A stretch of DNA of 43,617 nucleotides. Source: Campylobacterales bacterium. GTDB taxonomy: Bacteria > Campylobacterota > Campylobacteria > Campylobacterales > QNZT01. The position numbers and the translations under genes were made by a program. The stretch lies in assembly GCA_027084135.1 (NCBI GenBank), contig JALWLO010000086.1, positions 1-43,617 of the forward strand. The letters are read 5' to 3'. The notes beneath the pieces are model-generated. The model made no database searches and had not been told where the DNA came from. It saw only the letters and a program-made list of their open reading frames with translations. Positions 8,395 to 17,456 of this stretch are shown here, piece after piece (position 1 is the stretch's first letter; each line of letters starts with the position of its first letter).

Positions 8395-10391
8395 GCAAGG
8401 TACTATTTTCCACATGGCAAGGGGAGTTTATAGATAACCGTGGTCTGCCTAAAGAGGAGTGGAAGGAGTCTAATTTTAAACTTCCAGTCAACTATGACGG
8501 TGATAGAAACTCCAAGATTTTTATCGGATGGAACGGTTTAGTACTGTTTGATGAGGGAGTGGATGTGGTGAAAGCTGCATGCGAATATGCCGCCCAATAT
8601 CAAATCTACTCCGAAGCTTGCGGAAGATGTGCACCGGGAAGATGGGGCGGAAGGATACTCTATGATATGTTTGACAAGATTGCCAGAGGTGAAGGAAGCA
8701 AGGCGGATGTAGCGCATCTCAAAGAGGTCTCTGAAACGATGATGAAAACAAGCAAATGTGAGATAGGAAGAACCGTTCCAAAGCCTCTTTTGGATGTCTT
8801 AGAACATTTCAAAGATGAGGTAGATGATCTCATTGCTAATCAGAAAAAATCTCCAGACTATGACAATGAAGCTATCAACTATATCGCGAAAGTAACGGCA
8901 CCTTGCATAGATGCTTGTCCTGATCATGTGGATATACCGGCATATATAGAGGGTGTAAGAGATCTCAACTTCATAGACTCTCTCAAAGCAACCAAGAAGA
9001 CGATGCCGTTAGCACATACATGCGGACGCGTTTGTCCCCACCCTTGTGAAGATGAGTGTAGAAGGGCAAACCTTGATGAGCCTATCTCTATCATGGAGCT
9101 AAAGAGGATCGGTGCGGATTATGAGACAGATTACGGTATGAACTTCAACTACCCCTATGAGCAAAAGCCGCTAAACGGTAAAAAGGTAGCGATCGTAGGA
9201 GCTGGACCGGCAGGACTTACCGGGGCATACTATCTGGCACTAGAGGGGGTAGCTTGCGATGTATATGATGAGCTACCGGTACTAGGCGGTGAAGTTGCGG
9301 TCGGAGTTCCTGAATATCGTATGCCCTATGAAAAGTACAAAAAAGATATTGATGCAGTAGGAGCCCTTGAGGGTGTAAATTTTATCACAAATACTAGAGT
9401 AACCGCTGATATGCTAAGAAAATTTGAAAAAGAGTATGATGCGATACTTCTTGCAACAGGCACGAGACTGAGTAAAAAAGTAAGAGCAAAAAATGAGGAT
9501 CCTTCTCTGGAGGGGTATTGGCCGGCGATTCCGTTTTTAGATAGGATAAACTTGAGTGTGAAGTGGGGCTTGGCGGAGCCGGTTGATTTAACCGGCAAGA
9601 CGATCGTTTGTGTCGGTGGTGGATTTACCTCTATGGATGTGGTAAGGTGCGCTATCAGAGCCAATGCCAAAAAGGTTATCATGCTTTATAGAAGAAGCGA
9701 AGAGATCATTATAGGAAACACCTCATACGAAGAGTATCATGAAGCGGTTGAAGAGGGTGTAGAGTTCATATTTTACTCAGCTATCGAAGAGATTATCGCA
9801 AAAGATGGAAAGATAGAGAAGTTAAAAGTTAACAAATTTGAGTTAGTACCGGATCCAAACGGCGGAAGGGCACAACTGGTGAAAATAGAGGGAGCAGATT
9901 TTGAACTTGAGTGTGACTATTTGATACCTGCCGTTAGCCAAGATGCGGATCTTAGCTACATCCCTGAAGAGTGGGAGTTGGAACTCACAAGCTGGAATAC
10001 GCTCAAAACAGACGGTACGACATACCAAACAAGTAGAAAAGGCGTATTTGCCGCAGGTGATTGTGAGTATGGACCGATGACCATTGTCAATGCGGTCGGT
10101 CAAGCAAAGAGAGCCGCTTCAGTGATCAGCAGATATGTACAAACAGGAGAGATCTCACTGCTTGATGAAGAGATCATGGAGGATCACTTAAGAAAGCTGA
10201 AAGTTTATGATAAAAAAGAGAAGGTAACCGGTTGGGTACCGGGACTCCCAAGAGAAGTAAGTGAGAAGCTGGGTGTTGATGAGAGAAAATATTCTCAAGA
10301 AGAAGTAAATTTTGGATTTACGAGAGAGCAGGCTGTCAATGAAGCCAGTAGATGTATGAGATGTTATTATATAGCGATGGTGGCGGTGTAG
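8391..10391 (+). CDS. NuoF-remnant / GltD-like flavoprotein fusion, complex I electron-input subunit
   Basis: A 666-aa protein in the position of nuoF. Residues about 1-150 align with the C-terminal cluster-N3 region of NuoF and its Cj1574c-type relatives: EACGRCAPGR at 76-85 and a further Cys at 123. The third N3 cysteine of the usual CGxCxPCR motif is Gly83. The NuoF FMN/NADH-binding domain is missing. Residues about 165-260 are a cysteine-rich helical iron-sulfur domain (CIDACPDHVDIP, CGRVCPHPCEDEC), and about 264-600 are a GltD-like flavoprotein with FAD motif GAGPAG (270-275), NAD(P) motif GGGFTSMD (409-416) and FAAGDC. The C-terminus has RCMRC. TTG 8391 is chosen because it overlaps the upstream stop and has AAGGAAA before it. 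It probably feeds electrons to NuoG; whether the donor is NADPH, NADH, ferredoxin or flavodoxin is open. Confidence 0.85.
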   Translation: MSKVLFSTWQGEFIDNRGLPKEEWKESNFKLPVNYDGDRNSKIFIGWNGLVLFDEGVDVVKAACEYAAQYQIYSEACGRCAPGRWGGRILYDMFDKIARGEGSKADVAHLKEVSETMMKTSKCEIGRTVPKPLLDVLEHFKDEVDDLIANQKKSPDYDNEAINYIAKVTAPCIDACPDHVDIPAYIEGVRDLNFIDSLKATKKTMPLAHTCGRVCPHPCEDECRRANLDEPISIMELKRIGADYETDYGMNFNYPYEQKPLNGKKVAIVGAGPAGLTGAYYLALEGVACDVYDELPVLGGEVAVGVPEYRMPYEKYKKDIDAVGALEGVNFITNTRVTADMLRKFEKEYDAILLATGTRLSKKVRAKNEDPSLEGYWPAIPFLDRINLSVKWGLAEPVDLTGKTIVCVGGGFTSMDVVRCAIRANAKKVIMLYRRSEEIIIGNTSYEEYHEAVEEGVEFIFYSAIEEIIAKDGKIEKLKVNKFELVPDPNGGRAQLVKIEGADFELECDYLIPAVSQDADLSYIPEEWELELTSWNTLKTDGTTYQTSRKGVFAAGDCEYGPMTIVNAVGQAKRAASVISRYVQTGEISLLDEEIMEDHLRKLKVYDKKEKVTGWVPGLPREVSEKLGVDERKYSQEEVNFGFTREQAVNEASRCMRCYYIAMVAV

Positions 10392-10392
10392 T

Positions 10393-12627
10393 ATGAGTAG
10401 CGCAGAGAATATGGTTAGATTTGAGATAGACGGAAAAGAGGTAGTAGGTCAAAGGGATGAGACTATTCTTCAAATCGCTCGAAGAAACGGGATCTACATA
10501 CCTACCATGTGTTACCTTACAAAAGTAAAACCGATTGCATCTTGTAGAATGTGTGTGGTAGAGATAGAGGGGATGAATGATCCTATACTCTCATGTCAAG
10601 AGAGAGCCGTTGACGGGCTTAAAGTGACTACTAACTCACCGGAACTTTTCAAACATAGACAAAATATCATGAAGCTTTATGATGTAAACCACCCGCTTCA
10701 GTGCGGCGTATGTGATAAGAGTGGCGAGTGTGATCTACAAAACAAAACACTTGAGTTTAATGTATCTAACCAAGAGTTTTCAGCTCAAGAGCAGTTCAGA
10801 AAGCTTGAAGATTGGGGATATATCTCATATGATCCCTATCTATGTATATTGTGTGAGAGATGTGTTAGGGTTAGCAACGAAATAGTGGGAGATGAGGCGC
10901 TGAAGATCAGTGTAGGTGGATATAACTCCCATATCATTAATACTAAAAAAGATGACATAAATGTTGATTGGGGTGAGTGTGCGGCGGTGTGTCCGGTTGG
11001 TGCACTAACCGATAAGCACTTTAAATATAGCGCAAATGCTTGGGAGCTTACGAAGATACCGGCGGCGGCTGTACATACACCTCTAGCGAGTATGATCTAT
11101 TATGAGGTAAAGAGAGATAAGATATATAGAGTGAAAAATGAGTTTGAGTTTGACTCGATTGCCGGTGTCAATCGCTACGGATTTGATTTTGAAAATAGAG
11201 CCTCAAATAGTGATGAAGATATGAAAAGTGCCCTCATGGCATTTAATAAAGCTGATACGATTCGATTTAGTTCGCTTATAAGCAACGAAGAGGCTTTCAT
11301 CCTTCAAAAACTCAAAGAGACAAGAGGTTATAGGTTGATCAACGATGAAGCCTATCACTATCAACAGTTTTTAAAAGCCTTTGCTTTGACAAGCGGAAAC
11401 AGTCTCTATAACGGAAGTAGCAGTAAGATAAAAGAGAGTGATTTTATCTTAGTATTAGGGACAAGGATTGCGGATGATTTGCCGGATCTGAAATTTAAAC
11501 TCAATCAAGCCTCTAAAAGACAAAAAGCAGAGATCATCTATATGCATCCGATAGAGGATAGCTCCATTCATAATATCGTGACACAGTTTGTAAAGTATGA
11601 GGTAGGTAGCGAAGAGGGTGTTTTAGCACTTCTGCTTGCTTCATTTATTGAGAGCGATAAGCTTCCTGATGCGATAAAAAACTTAGATAGCGGTTATATC
11701 TCCGCTGAGAGTAATGTCGGTGAAGAGGAGATAGAGCAGATCATAAAAAGATCTAAAAGAAAAAGAAAATTATCGTTGGTAGCGGGTGAAGATCTCTATA
11801 CGCACCCAAGAGCCCAAAATATCGCTAAGATGCTTGGTGTTTTGGAGAGAGAGAGCAATATAAGCGTGACATTGGTTCCACCGTCAGTTAATACGCTTGG
11901 TGTGGCCTTGATATGTGATTTGGATAAAGAGGCTGGAAAGTATACAGTCGGTTATAACGCAAAGGGAGATTTTGTACTTAGTGCTCTAGAGGGCGAGGGA
12001 GATGTGGCGATGCCGGCGCTCAACCAACAGGAGGGAACATTTACAAATATGGATAAAAAAGTGGTTCCAACACATGTGGCTCTTCCTTTTGATGGTTTTT
12101 GTTTAAATGATATTGCAAACAATCTCGGTCTAGATAAAAGATATACGATCGACTATACGAAAGAGTTACCGGTAAAATCGGGCTTTATCTCTAAAGAGTT
12201 TGATGATTTAGAAGCCTACTTTGATGCAGGCGGTAATGAGGTGAGAGGTTATGAGTTGAAGGTTAGAAAAAGAAAGCCAAGCGGAGAGATCGATGAGGTA
12301 GCTGAGCTTGAGAGTTATGACGGTGTTGTTGTTTATAACTGTAACCCAAATAGCCAAAAAAATATCTTTACCAATGTTTGTAAACTTTTAAAAAGCACCC
12401 CTTATCTTCAGGGTTCAAAACAGTTTAGCCAAGCGGCTAAGATAAAAGATGGTAACAAGGTGATAGTGACACTTGGAGATGAGGAGATAGAGAGGGAGTA
12501 TAAAGAGCTTGACTCTCTCAAAGGCTCTATCGCTTTGATGCCGACTTTCGATCTTGGCTTTACTGTAGAGTCGTTGAAAGGTTCTTATAGATTTCATAAA
12601 GTAAATATAAAACAGGTGAGCAAATGA
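10393..12627 (+). CDS. nuoG: NADH-quinone oxidoreductase subunit G, first copy
   Basis: A 744-aa iron-sulfur subunit carrying electrons along the hydrophilic arm. The N-terminal [2Fe-2S] ligands are Cys40, 51, 54 and 68. The His-ligated [4Fe-4S] cluster N5 uses His100, Cys104, 107 and 113 (HPLQCGVCDKSGEC). One further [4Fe-4S], N4, is formed by Cys151, 154, 157 and 200. This is the canonical NuoG set; a second ferredoxin-type cluster is not possible because Ser161, Asn190 and Trp193 sit at the needed places. No N7 motif is seen. The C-terminal part is a degenerate molybdopterin-oxidoreductase-like domain. It is a tandem paralog of the next gene and overlaps it by ATGA. Confidence 0.93.
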   Translation: MSSAENMVRFEIDGKEVVGQRDETILQIARRNGIYIPTMCYLTKVKPIASCRMCVVEIEGMNDPILSCQERAVDGLKVTTNSPELFKHRQNIMKLYDVNHPLQCGVCDKSGECDLQNKTLEFNVSNQEFSAQEQFRKLEDWGYISYDPYLCILCERCVRVSNEIVGDEALKISVGGYNSHIINTKKDDINVDWGECAAVCPVGALTDKHFKYSANAWELTKIPAAAVHTPLASMIYYEVKRDKIYRVKNEFEFDSIAGVNRYGFDFENRASNSDEDMKSALMAFNKADTIRFSSLISNEEAFILQKLKETRGYRLINDEAYHYQQFLKAFALTSGNSLYNGSSSKIKESDFILVLGTRIADDLPDLKFKLNQASKRQKAEIIYMHPIEDSSIHNIVTQFVKYEVGSEEGVLALLLASFIESDKLPDAIKNLDSGYISAESNVGEEEIEQIIKRSKRKRKLSLVAGEDLYTHPRAQNIAKMLGVLERESNISVTLVPPSVNTLGVALICDLDKEAGKYTVGYNAKGDFVLSALEGEGDVAMPALNQQEGTFTNMDKKVVPTHVALPFDGFCLNDIANNLGLDKRYTIDYTKELPVKSGFISKEFDDLEAYFDAGGNEVRGYELKVRKRKPSGEIDEVAELESYDGVVVYNCNPNSQKNIFTNVCKLLKSTPYLQGSKQFSQAAKIKDGNKVIVTLGDEEIEREYKELDSLKGSIALMPTFDLGFTVESLKGSYRFHKVNIKQVSK

Positions 12628-14942
12628 GTGAGATTACAGTAGAGATAAACGGACAGAAGTGTAAAGCTAAAGAGGGTGAGTTTCTCTTAAATATCGCAAG
12701 GCGTGAGGGGATATTTATCCCTGCTATCTGTTATCAAACACAGTGTTCTCCTACGCTTGCTTGTCGTCTTTGTATCGTCGATGCGGATGACAAAAGAGTC
12801 TATGCCTGTAATGCAAAAGCAAAAGATGGGATGGTCGTTAGTACTAACAGCGAAGAGATAGCCAAAGAGCGAAAAGCGATCATGCAAGTATATGATGTAA
12901 ACCATCCACTTCAATGCGGCGTATGTGATCAAAGTGGAGAGTGTGAACTCCAAAACTATACGCTCTATATGGCAGTTGATAAGCAGGAGTATGCGATACC
13001 TGATACCTTTAGACCTATTAGGGATTGGGGTCCTATCAAATATGATGCGGGACTCTGTATCGTATGTGAGAAGTGTATCACTATCTGTAAAGATATGATC
13101 GGCGATGCGGTACTAAAGACTGTTCCAAGAGGAGGAGAGCCACTACCGAAAGATCTCAAAGAGCATATGCCAAAAGATGCGTACGCGATGTGGAATAAAC
13201 TTCAAAAATCGATCATCGGTACCGTCAATGAAGATAACTCGCTTGAGTGTCAAGAGTGCGGTGAGTGTATAGCGGTTTGTCCGGTAGGTGCGCTGGTTAG
13301 CAGTGATTTCCAATATAGCGCAAACGCATGGGAACTGACAAAAATACCGGCATCAAATCCACACTCAAGTGACTGTTCACTTATGTACTATGAGACGAAA
13401 AAGCTTGGTAGAGAAAATAAGATCTATAGAGTGACAAATGATGCTCACTATGTTTCGCTTCCGGGAGCGGCGCGATTTGGATATGATTTTGAAAATAGAG
13501 TTCCGTCTAAAGATAAGGCGATGTTTGAGAAGGCGGTAGAGTTCTTGAAAAATGAAGCCGATACTATCAAATTTTCGAGCTTCATAACAAATGAGGAGGC
13601 TCTCATCCTGCAAAAAATGAAAGAGAAACTTGGGGTAAAACTCGTTAACGAAGATGCTTATAACTATCAACAGTTTCTCAAAGCATACGGCAAGACAAGC
13701 GGAACTTCACTCTATAGCGGCGATCTCACTAGCATAAAAAGATCGAACTTTATCATCTCCGTCGGTGGACATCTAAGATATGACTCCCCTGTTGTCGGTT
13801 TTGCAGTGAATAATGCCCTTACGATGAACAAAGGGGCACTTTTATACTTCCATCCGGTTGGTGATAAGGTGGTTGAGAAATTTGCAAAAAATGTCGTAAC
13901 CATCGAGCATGAGATAGCATCCGAAGAGCATGTGCTTGCATACATACTCAAAACATTTAATGAAATCGCACTAAATGCTGAAGAGCCGAAAGTAGAAAAA
14001 TTACCGAAAGAGATCGCGGATATCGTTTCAAAATATGATACAGAGAGCTTAAATCTACCGGAAGATTTAAATCTCGAGAAACTGTTAGCGAAAAAAGATC
14101 GCTTCTCATTAGTACTAGGAGAAGATCTATACAGCCACCCGAAAGCTACCAATATCGCAAAACTAGCCGGATTGATAGAGAGATATACAGAGTTTAGTGT
14201 GACGATCGTCCCAAGCAAAACGAACACGCTTGGAGTTGCGCTGATATGTGACCTCGATAAAGATGAGGGTAAAAAGGTGTTTGGCTATAACGAAGAGGGT
14301 GATTTTGTGATGAGTTCTCTTGGGGACGGTGATTTGGATGCACCCGCACTCAATCAGCAAGAGGGGACATTTACCTCAATCAACAAAAAGGTAGTCCCAA
14401 CCAATGTGGCGATAGAGTATAGCGGGTATATACTCAATGATCTTGCCAATGCGCTAGGCTTAGATAAAAAACTAACGATTGATTATACCCCTGAACTTCC
14501 TAGAAAGAGCGGCTATCAGATGGCGGAGTTTGATATGCTTCCAAACTTCTACAACAATGCCGGAGATGAGATAAGAGGCTATGACTTGAGAGTAAAAAAA
14601 GTGAAGGTTGATGAGAGTTTAGAGGATATCTCTAAGGTAGAGAGTATCAAAAACCCTCTCTATCTCTCAAACCCTATCAATCAATTTAGCCCTTGGACCA
14701 ATAAAGCACATCAGTTAAAAGATGAGGGTGGTCTATATGTAAGTAGCGAATATTTGGAAAAGAGCGGTTTGAGTGAAGGGAGTGAGGTAGAGGTAAACGG
14801 CTTGAAACTGAAAGTCAAGCTTGACAAGCAGTTAAAGGGTGATATCGCTTATATCCCTACATTTGATAAAAATATCGACTATAAAACAATCTTTGCGAAC
14901 GGTTATAGATTTGCCGAAGCAACTATAAGAGAGGTGAAATGA
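12624..14942 (+). CDS. nuoG: NADH-quinone oxidoreductase subunit G, second copy with an extra cluster
   Basis: A 772-aa paralog of the upstream nuoG; long stretches match (for example LGVALICDLDK and ALNQQEGTFT). It has the [2Fe-2S] ligands (Cys36, 47, 50, 62), the N5 set (His94, Cys98, 101, 107), and two full ferredoxin motifs: CIVCEKCITIC (145-155) and CQECGECIAVC (209-219). It can therefore bind two [4Fe-4S] clusters where the first copy binds one. About 50 residues separate the two motifs. The added cluster resembles the arrangement of [FeFe]-hydrogenase-type and formate-dehydrogenase-associated NuoG-like proteins. It overlaps nuoH by ATGA. A copy of TTAGTACTAA lies at 12838-12847 and another partial copy at 14110. 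Confidence 0.92.
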   Translation: MSEITVEINGQKCKAKEGEFLLNIARREGIFIPAICYQTQCSPTLACRLCIVDADDKRVYACNAKAKDGMVVSTNSEEIAKERKAIMQVYDVNHPLQCGVCDQSGECELQNYTLYMAVDKQEYAIPDTFRPIRDWGPIKYDAGLCIVCEKCITICKDMIGDAVLKTVPRGGEPLPKDLKEHMPKDAYAMWNKLQKSIIGTVNEDNSLECQECGECIAVCPVGALVSSDFQYSANAWELTKIPASNPHSSDCSLMYYETKKLGRENKIYRVTNDAHYVSLPGAARFGYDFENRVPSKDKAMFEKAVEFLKNEADTIKFSSFITNEEALILQKMKEKLGVKLVNEDAYNYQQFLKAYGKTSGTSLYSGDLTSIKRSNFIISVGGHLRYDSPVVGFAVNNALTMNKGALLYFHPVGDKVVEKFAKNVVTIEHEIASEEHVLAYILKTFNEIALNAEEPKVEKLPKEIADIVSKYDTESLNLPEDLNLEKLLAKKDRFSLVLGEDLYSHPKATNIAKLAGLIERYTEFSVTIVPSKTNTLGVALICDLDKDEGKKVFGYNEEGDFVMSSLGDGDLDAPALNQQEGTFTSINKKVVPTNVAIEYSGYILNDLANALGLDKKLTIDYTPELPRKSGYQMAEFDMLPNFYNNAGDEIRGYDLRVKKVKVDESLEDISKVESIKNPLYLSNPINQFSPWTNKAHQLKDEGGLYVSSEYLEKSGLSEGSEVEVNGLKLKVKLDKQLKGDIAYIPTFDKNIDYKTIFANGYRFAEATIREVK

Positions 14943-15934
14943 TGAGTGAAAGTGCATATATCATAGAGACGGTTATTAAGATTATCGTTATCTTGACGGT
15001 TTTTTCTGCTCTTGCGGGTATTACGACATATTTTGAGAGAAAAGTTCTTGCATTTATGCAACGAAGACTGGGACCTATGCATGTGGGACCTTACGGTATC
15101 TTACAGGTGTTGGCTGACGGTATCAAGCTCTTTACAAAAGAGGATATCGTACCGCAGAACGCTGTAAAGCCTATATTTATGATAGCGCCTGTTATCGCTG
15201 CGGCAAGTGCCTTCATAGCGATGTCGGCAATACCGTTTTTGCCTGAATTTAGGTTGCCGTTTACCGATTATGTCGTTCATCCGATCGTTGCGGATGTGAA
15301 TGTAGGGCTTCTCTTTGTCGTGAGTGTCATGGCGGTAGGCATGTATGCGCCGCTCCTTGGTGGTATGGCATCAGCAAACAAGTGGTCACTTTTAGGAGCA
15401 GCGAGGACGGTCATACAGATGTTATCGTTTGAAGTGGTAACAGGCTTGGCGCTTATCTCTCCGCTCATGATGGTCGGCTCACTTTCGCTTATCGATATTA
15501 ACAATTATCAAGCGGAGCATGGATGGATCGTTTGGGCGCAACCGGTTGCATTTATCTTGTATTTGATTTCGGGTTATGCGGAGACGAACAGAACGCCGTT
15601 TGATCTTCTTGAGCATGAAGCTGAGGTTGTAACCGGTTATGCGACAGAGTATAGCGGTATGAGATGGGGACTTTTTGCGATAGGTGAGTATGCAAATATG
15701 TTTACGGTGGCATTTATCGCATCACTTGTCTTTTTAGGCGGATTTAATCCGATGGGATTTATTCCGGGAGGATTGGCGATCATACTTAAAGTCTCTCTTT
15801 TAGTCTTCCTCTTTTTATGGGTAAGGGCAGCTTGGCCACATGTTAGACCGGATCAGTTGATGTGGCTATGTTGGAAAGTATTGATGCCGCTTGCAGTTGT
15901 AAATATTTTGATTACCGGTATAGTACTAATATAG
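14939..15934 (+). CDS. nuoH: NADH-quinone oxidoreductase subunit H
   Basis: A 331-aa polytopic membrane subunit linking the quinone site to the proton-pumping arm. About eight hydrophobic helices are visible. The motifs ERKVLAFMQRRLGP near the N-terminus and AETNRTPFDLLEHEAE followed by EYSGMRWG are diagnostic. ATG codons at 14939 and 14942 are both possible and both overlap or abut the nuoG stop. The last codons ATA-GTA-CTA-ATA-TAG contain a TAGTACTA copy at 15921-15928. Confidence 0.96.
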   Translation: MMSESAYIIETVIKIIVILTVFSALAGITTYFERKVLAFMQRRLGPMHVGPYGILQVLADGIKLFTKEDIVPQNAVKPIFMIAPVIAAASAFIAMSAIPFLPEFRLPFTDYVVHPIVADVNVGLLFVVSVMAVGMYAPLLGGMASANKWSLLGAARTVIQMLSFEVVTGLALISPLMMVGSLSLIDINNYQAEHGWIVWAQPVAFILYLISGYAETNRTPFDLLEHEAEVVTGYATEYSGMRWGLFAIGEYANMFTVAFIASLVFLGGFNPMGFIPGGLAIILKVSLLVFLFLWVRAAWPHVRPDQLMWLCWKVLMPLAVVNILITGIVLI

Positions 15935-15943
15935 GAGTTGAGG

Positions 15944-16561
15944 ATGATGGATTTAAAGGTATATAATAACAGAAATGTAACGGACGACTACCTCTATATA
16001 GATGCGGGGAAACCTCCTAAAACATGGCAAGAGAAGTTTAAAAGAGTGGTACAAAGAACGCTAAAGGGTGAGTTGTTTGTCGGACTTTGGATCGTTTTTA
16101 GAGAGATGATCAAATTTGATATCCATACGGTACTCTATCCGGTTGAAAAGTTACCGGTAAGCCCAAGATATAGAGCGTTGCATCAGATAAAGAGATTACT
16201 TGAGAGCGGTAACCAAGCTTGTATCGGGTGCGGGCTCTGCGAAAAGATATGTATCGCAAACTGTATCGAGATAGAAAGTAAGTATAGTACGAAGGGGAGA
16301 AAGGTTGTTCGAGGGTGGACACTGAACCTTGGTAGATGTATCTATTGCGGATATTGTGCGGAAGTGTGTCCTGAACTTGCAATTACACACGGACAGGATT
16401 ATGAGAATGTGAGTGAACAGAGAGCGCACTTTGCAACGATGCCTGATCTCGTTACTCCTATGGATGTTTTTAGAGCAGGTAAGCAAAAGCCCTATCCTGG
16501 ATTTGGTGCGGTGAGTCCGAATGCGGATGAAAATGTGAAAAAAACGCCGTTGGCGTATTAA
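15944..16561 (+). CDS. nuoI: NADH-quinone oxidoreductase subunit I
   Basis: A 205-aa peripheral subunit holding clusters N6a and N6b. Two ferredoxin motifs are visible: CIGCGLCEKIC (followed by IANC rather than the usual Pro) and CIYCGYCAEVCPELA. The N-terminal amphipathic region contacts NuoH. AGGAG at 15933-15937 fits ATG 15944 (six-base spacer) and is too close for the TTG at 15938, so I use 15944; ATG 15947 is also possible. Confidence 0.95.
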   Translation: MMDLKVYNNRNVTDDYLYIDAGKPPKTWQEKFKRVVQRTLKGELFVGLWIVFREMIKFDIHTVLYPVEKLPVSPRYRALHQIKRLLESGNQACIGCGLCEKICIANCIEIESKYSTKGRKVVRGWTLNLGRCIYCGYCAEVCPELAITHGQDYENVSEQRAHFATMPDLVTPMDVFRAGKQKPYPGFGAVSPNADENVKKTPLAY

Positions 16562-16570
16562 GGAAGAGAA

Positions 16571-17155
16571 ATGGAATCGATAGCTTTTTATCTTTTTTCA
16601 ATTATAACGGTTGGAATGTTTTTGATCGTTGCGTTTAGTAAAAATGCACTCTATGCAATGAGTGCGCTCGCTGCCGGCATGATATTTATATCAGGGTTTT
16701 TCTTCCTTTTGGATGCGGATTTTCTCGGCGTTGTTCAGATAGTCGTCTATACCGGTGCCGTTATGGCGCTTTATGCGTTTGGTATGATGTTTTTTGATAC
16801 GACGCAAGAGGTAAAAGAGAACAATAGAGATAAAAAGATCGTCTATGCGCTTGGAATCGCAAGTGCGATCTTGGTAGTTATCATGTTATCCGGTCCAATC
16901 GTCGCTAAAAATATTATGCCGGATGCTCCGCTGACTACCGCTTCGATTATCGGCGGAACCAATCCTCAACAAGTGGGTATCATACTCTTTACAAAATATC
17001 TCATACCGTTTGAGTTGGCGGCAGTGATGCTTCTTGTTGCGATGATAGCGGGTATCATACTTGTCGGTAAAAAGATGGATGATAGTATCACGCTAAAACT
17101 TGATGAGCAGATAGAAAAAGAGGAGTTTAATATAGAGACAAAGGATAAGAGATGA
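16571..17155 (+). CDS. nuoJ: NADH-quinone oxidoreductase subunit J
   Basis: A 194-aa membrane subunit with five hydrophobic helices. The region VVQIVVYTGAVMALYAFGMMF is the typical NuoJ helix 3 with its pi-bulge residues. GGAAGAGAA precedes ATG 16571. The C-terminal tail is charged and soluble. The stop overlaps nuoK through ATGA. Confidence 0.95.
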   Translation: MESIAFYLFSIITVGMFLIVAFSKNALYAMSALAAGMIFISGFFFLLDADFLGVVQIVVYTGAVMALYAFGMMFFDTTQEVKENNRDKKIVYALGIASAILVVIMLSGPIVAKNIMPDAPLTTASIIGGTNPQQVGIILFTKYLIPFELAAVMLLVAMIAGIILVGKKMDDSITLKLDEQIEKEEFNIETKDKR

Positions 17156-17454
17156 TTACGCTAACGCACTACTTAGTACTATCGGGGATACTGTTTGTAA
17201 TCGGCTTGGTTGGTGTTATAAGAAGAAAAAATCTACTGATGCTCTTCTTTTCAACCGAAATTATGTTAAACGCTGTCAATGTAGGTCTTGCGGCAATATC
17301 AAAATTTCACCAAGATCTTACAGGTCAAATTTTTGCATTTTTTATCATAGCGGTTGCAGCAAGTGAGGTTGCCGTAGGTCTTGGTCTCTTAGTACTATGG
17401 TACAAAAGAAACGGCAGCATTGATCTTGAAACACTACAAAAGATGAAGGGGTAG
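17152..17454 (+). CDS. nuoK: NADH-quinone oxidoreductase subunit K
   Basis: A 100-aa, three-helix subunit homologous to MrpC antiporter subunits. The conserved membrane glutamates are visible in the segments FSTEIMLNAVN and ASEVAVGLGL. Two TAGTACTA copies are inside the gene (17174 and 17390), both read as Leu-Val-Leu. Confidence 0.95.
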   Translation: MITLTHYLVLSGILFVIGLVGVIRRKNLLMLFFSTEIMLNAVNVGLAAISKFHQDLTGQIFAFFIIAVAASEVAVGLGLLVLWYKRNGSIDLETLQKMKG

Positions 17455-17456
17455 AG

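Noticed and set aside
8391-10391. Calling this gene a plain glutamate synthase small subunit (gltD)
   Set aside because: The N-terminal 150 residues match the NuoF cluster-N3 region, the gene lies in the nuoF slot, overlaps its neighbours in the operon, and no gltB is nearby.
10393-12627. First NuoG as a degenerate copy that has lost a cluster
   Set aside because: Its cysteine set equals the canonical N1b, N5 and N4 set of NuoG; it is the second copy that carries the additional cluster.
13712-14227. Open frame of 171 codons antisense to the second nuoG
   Set aside because: The composition is low-complexity Ser/Phe/Ala, with no ribosome site and no recognisable domain; it is a shadow of nuoG.
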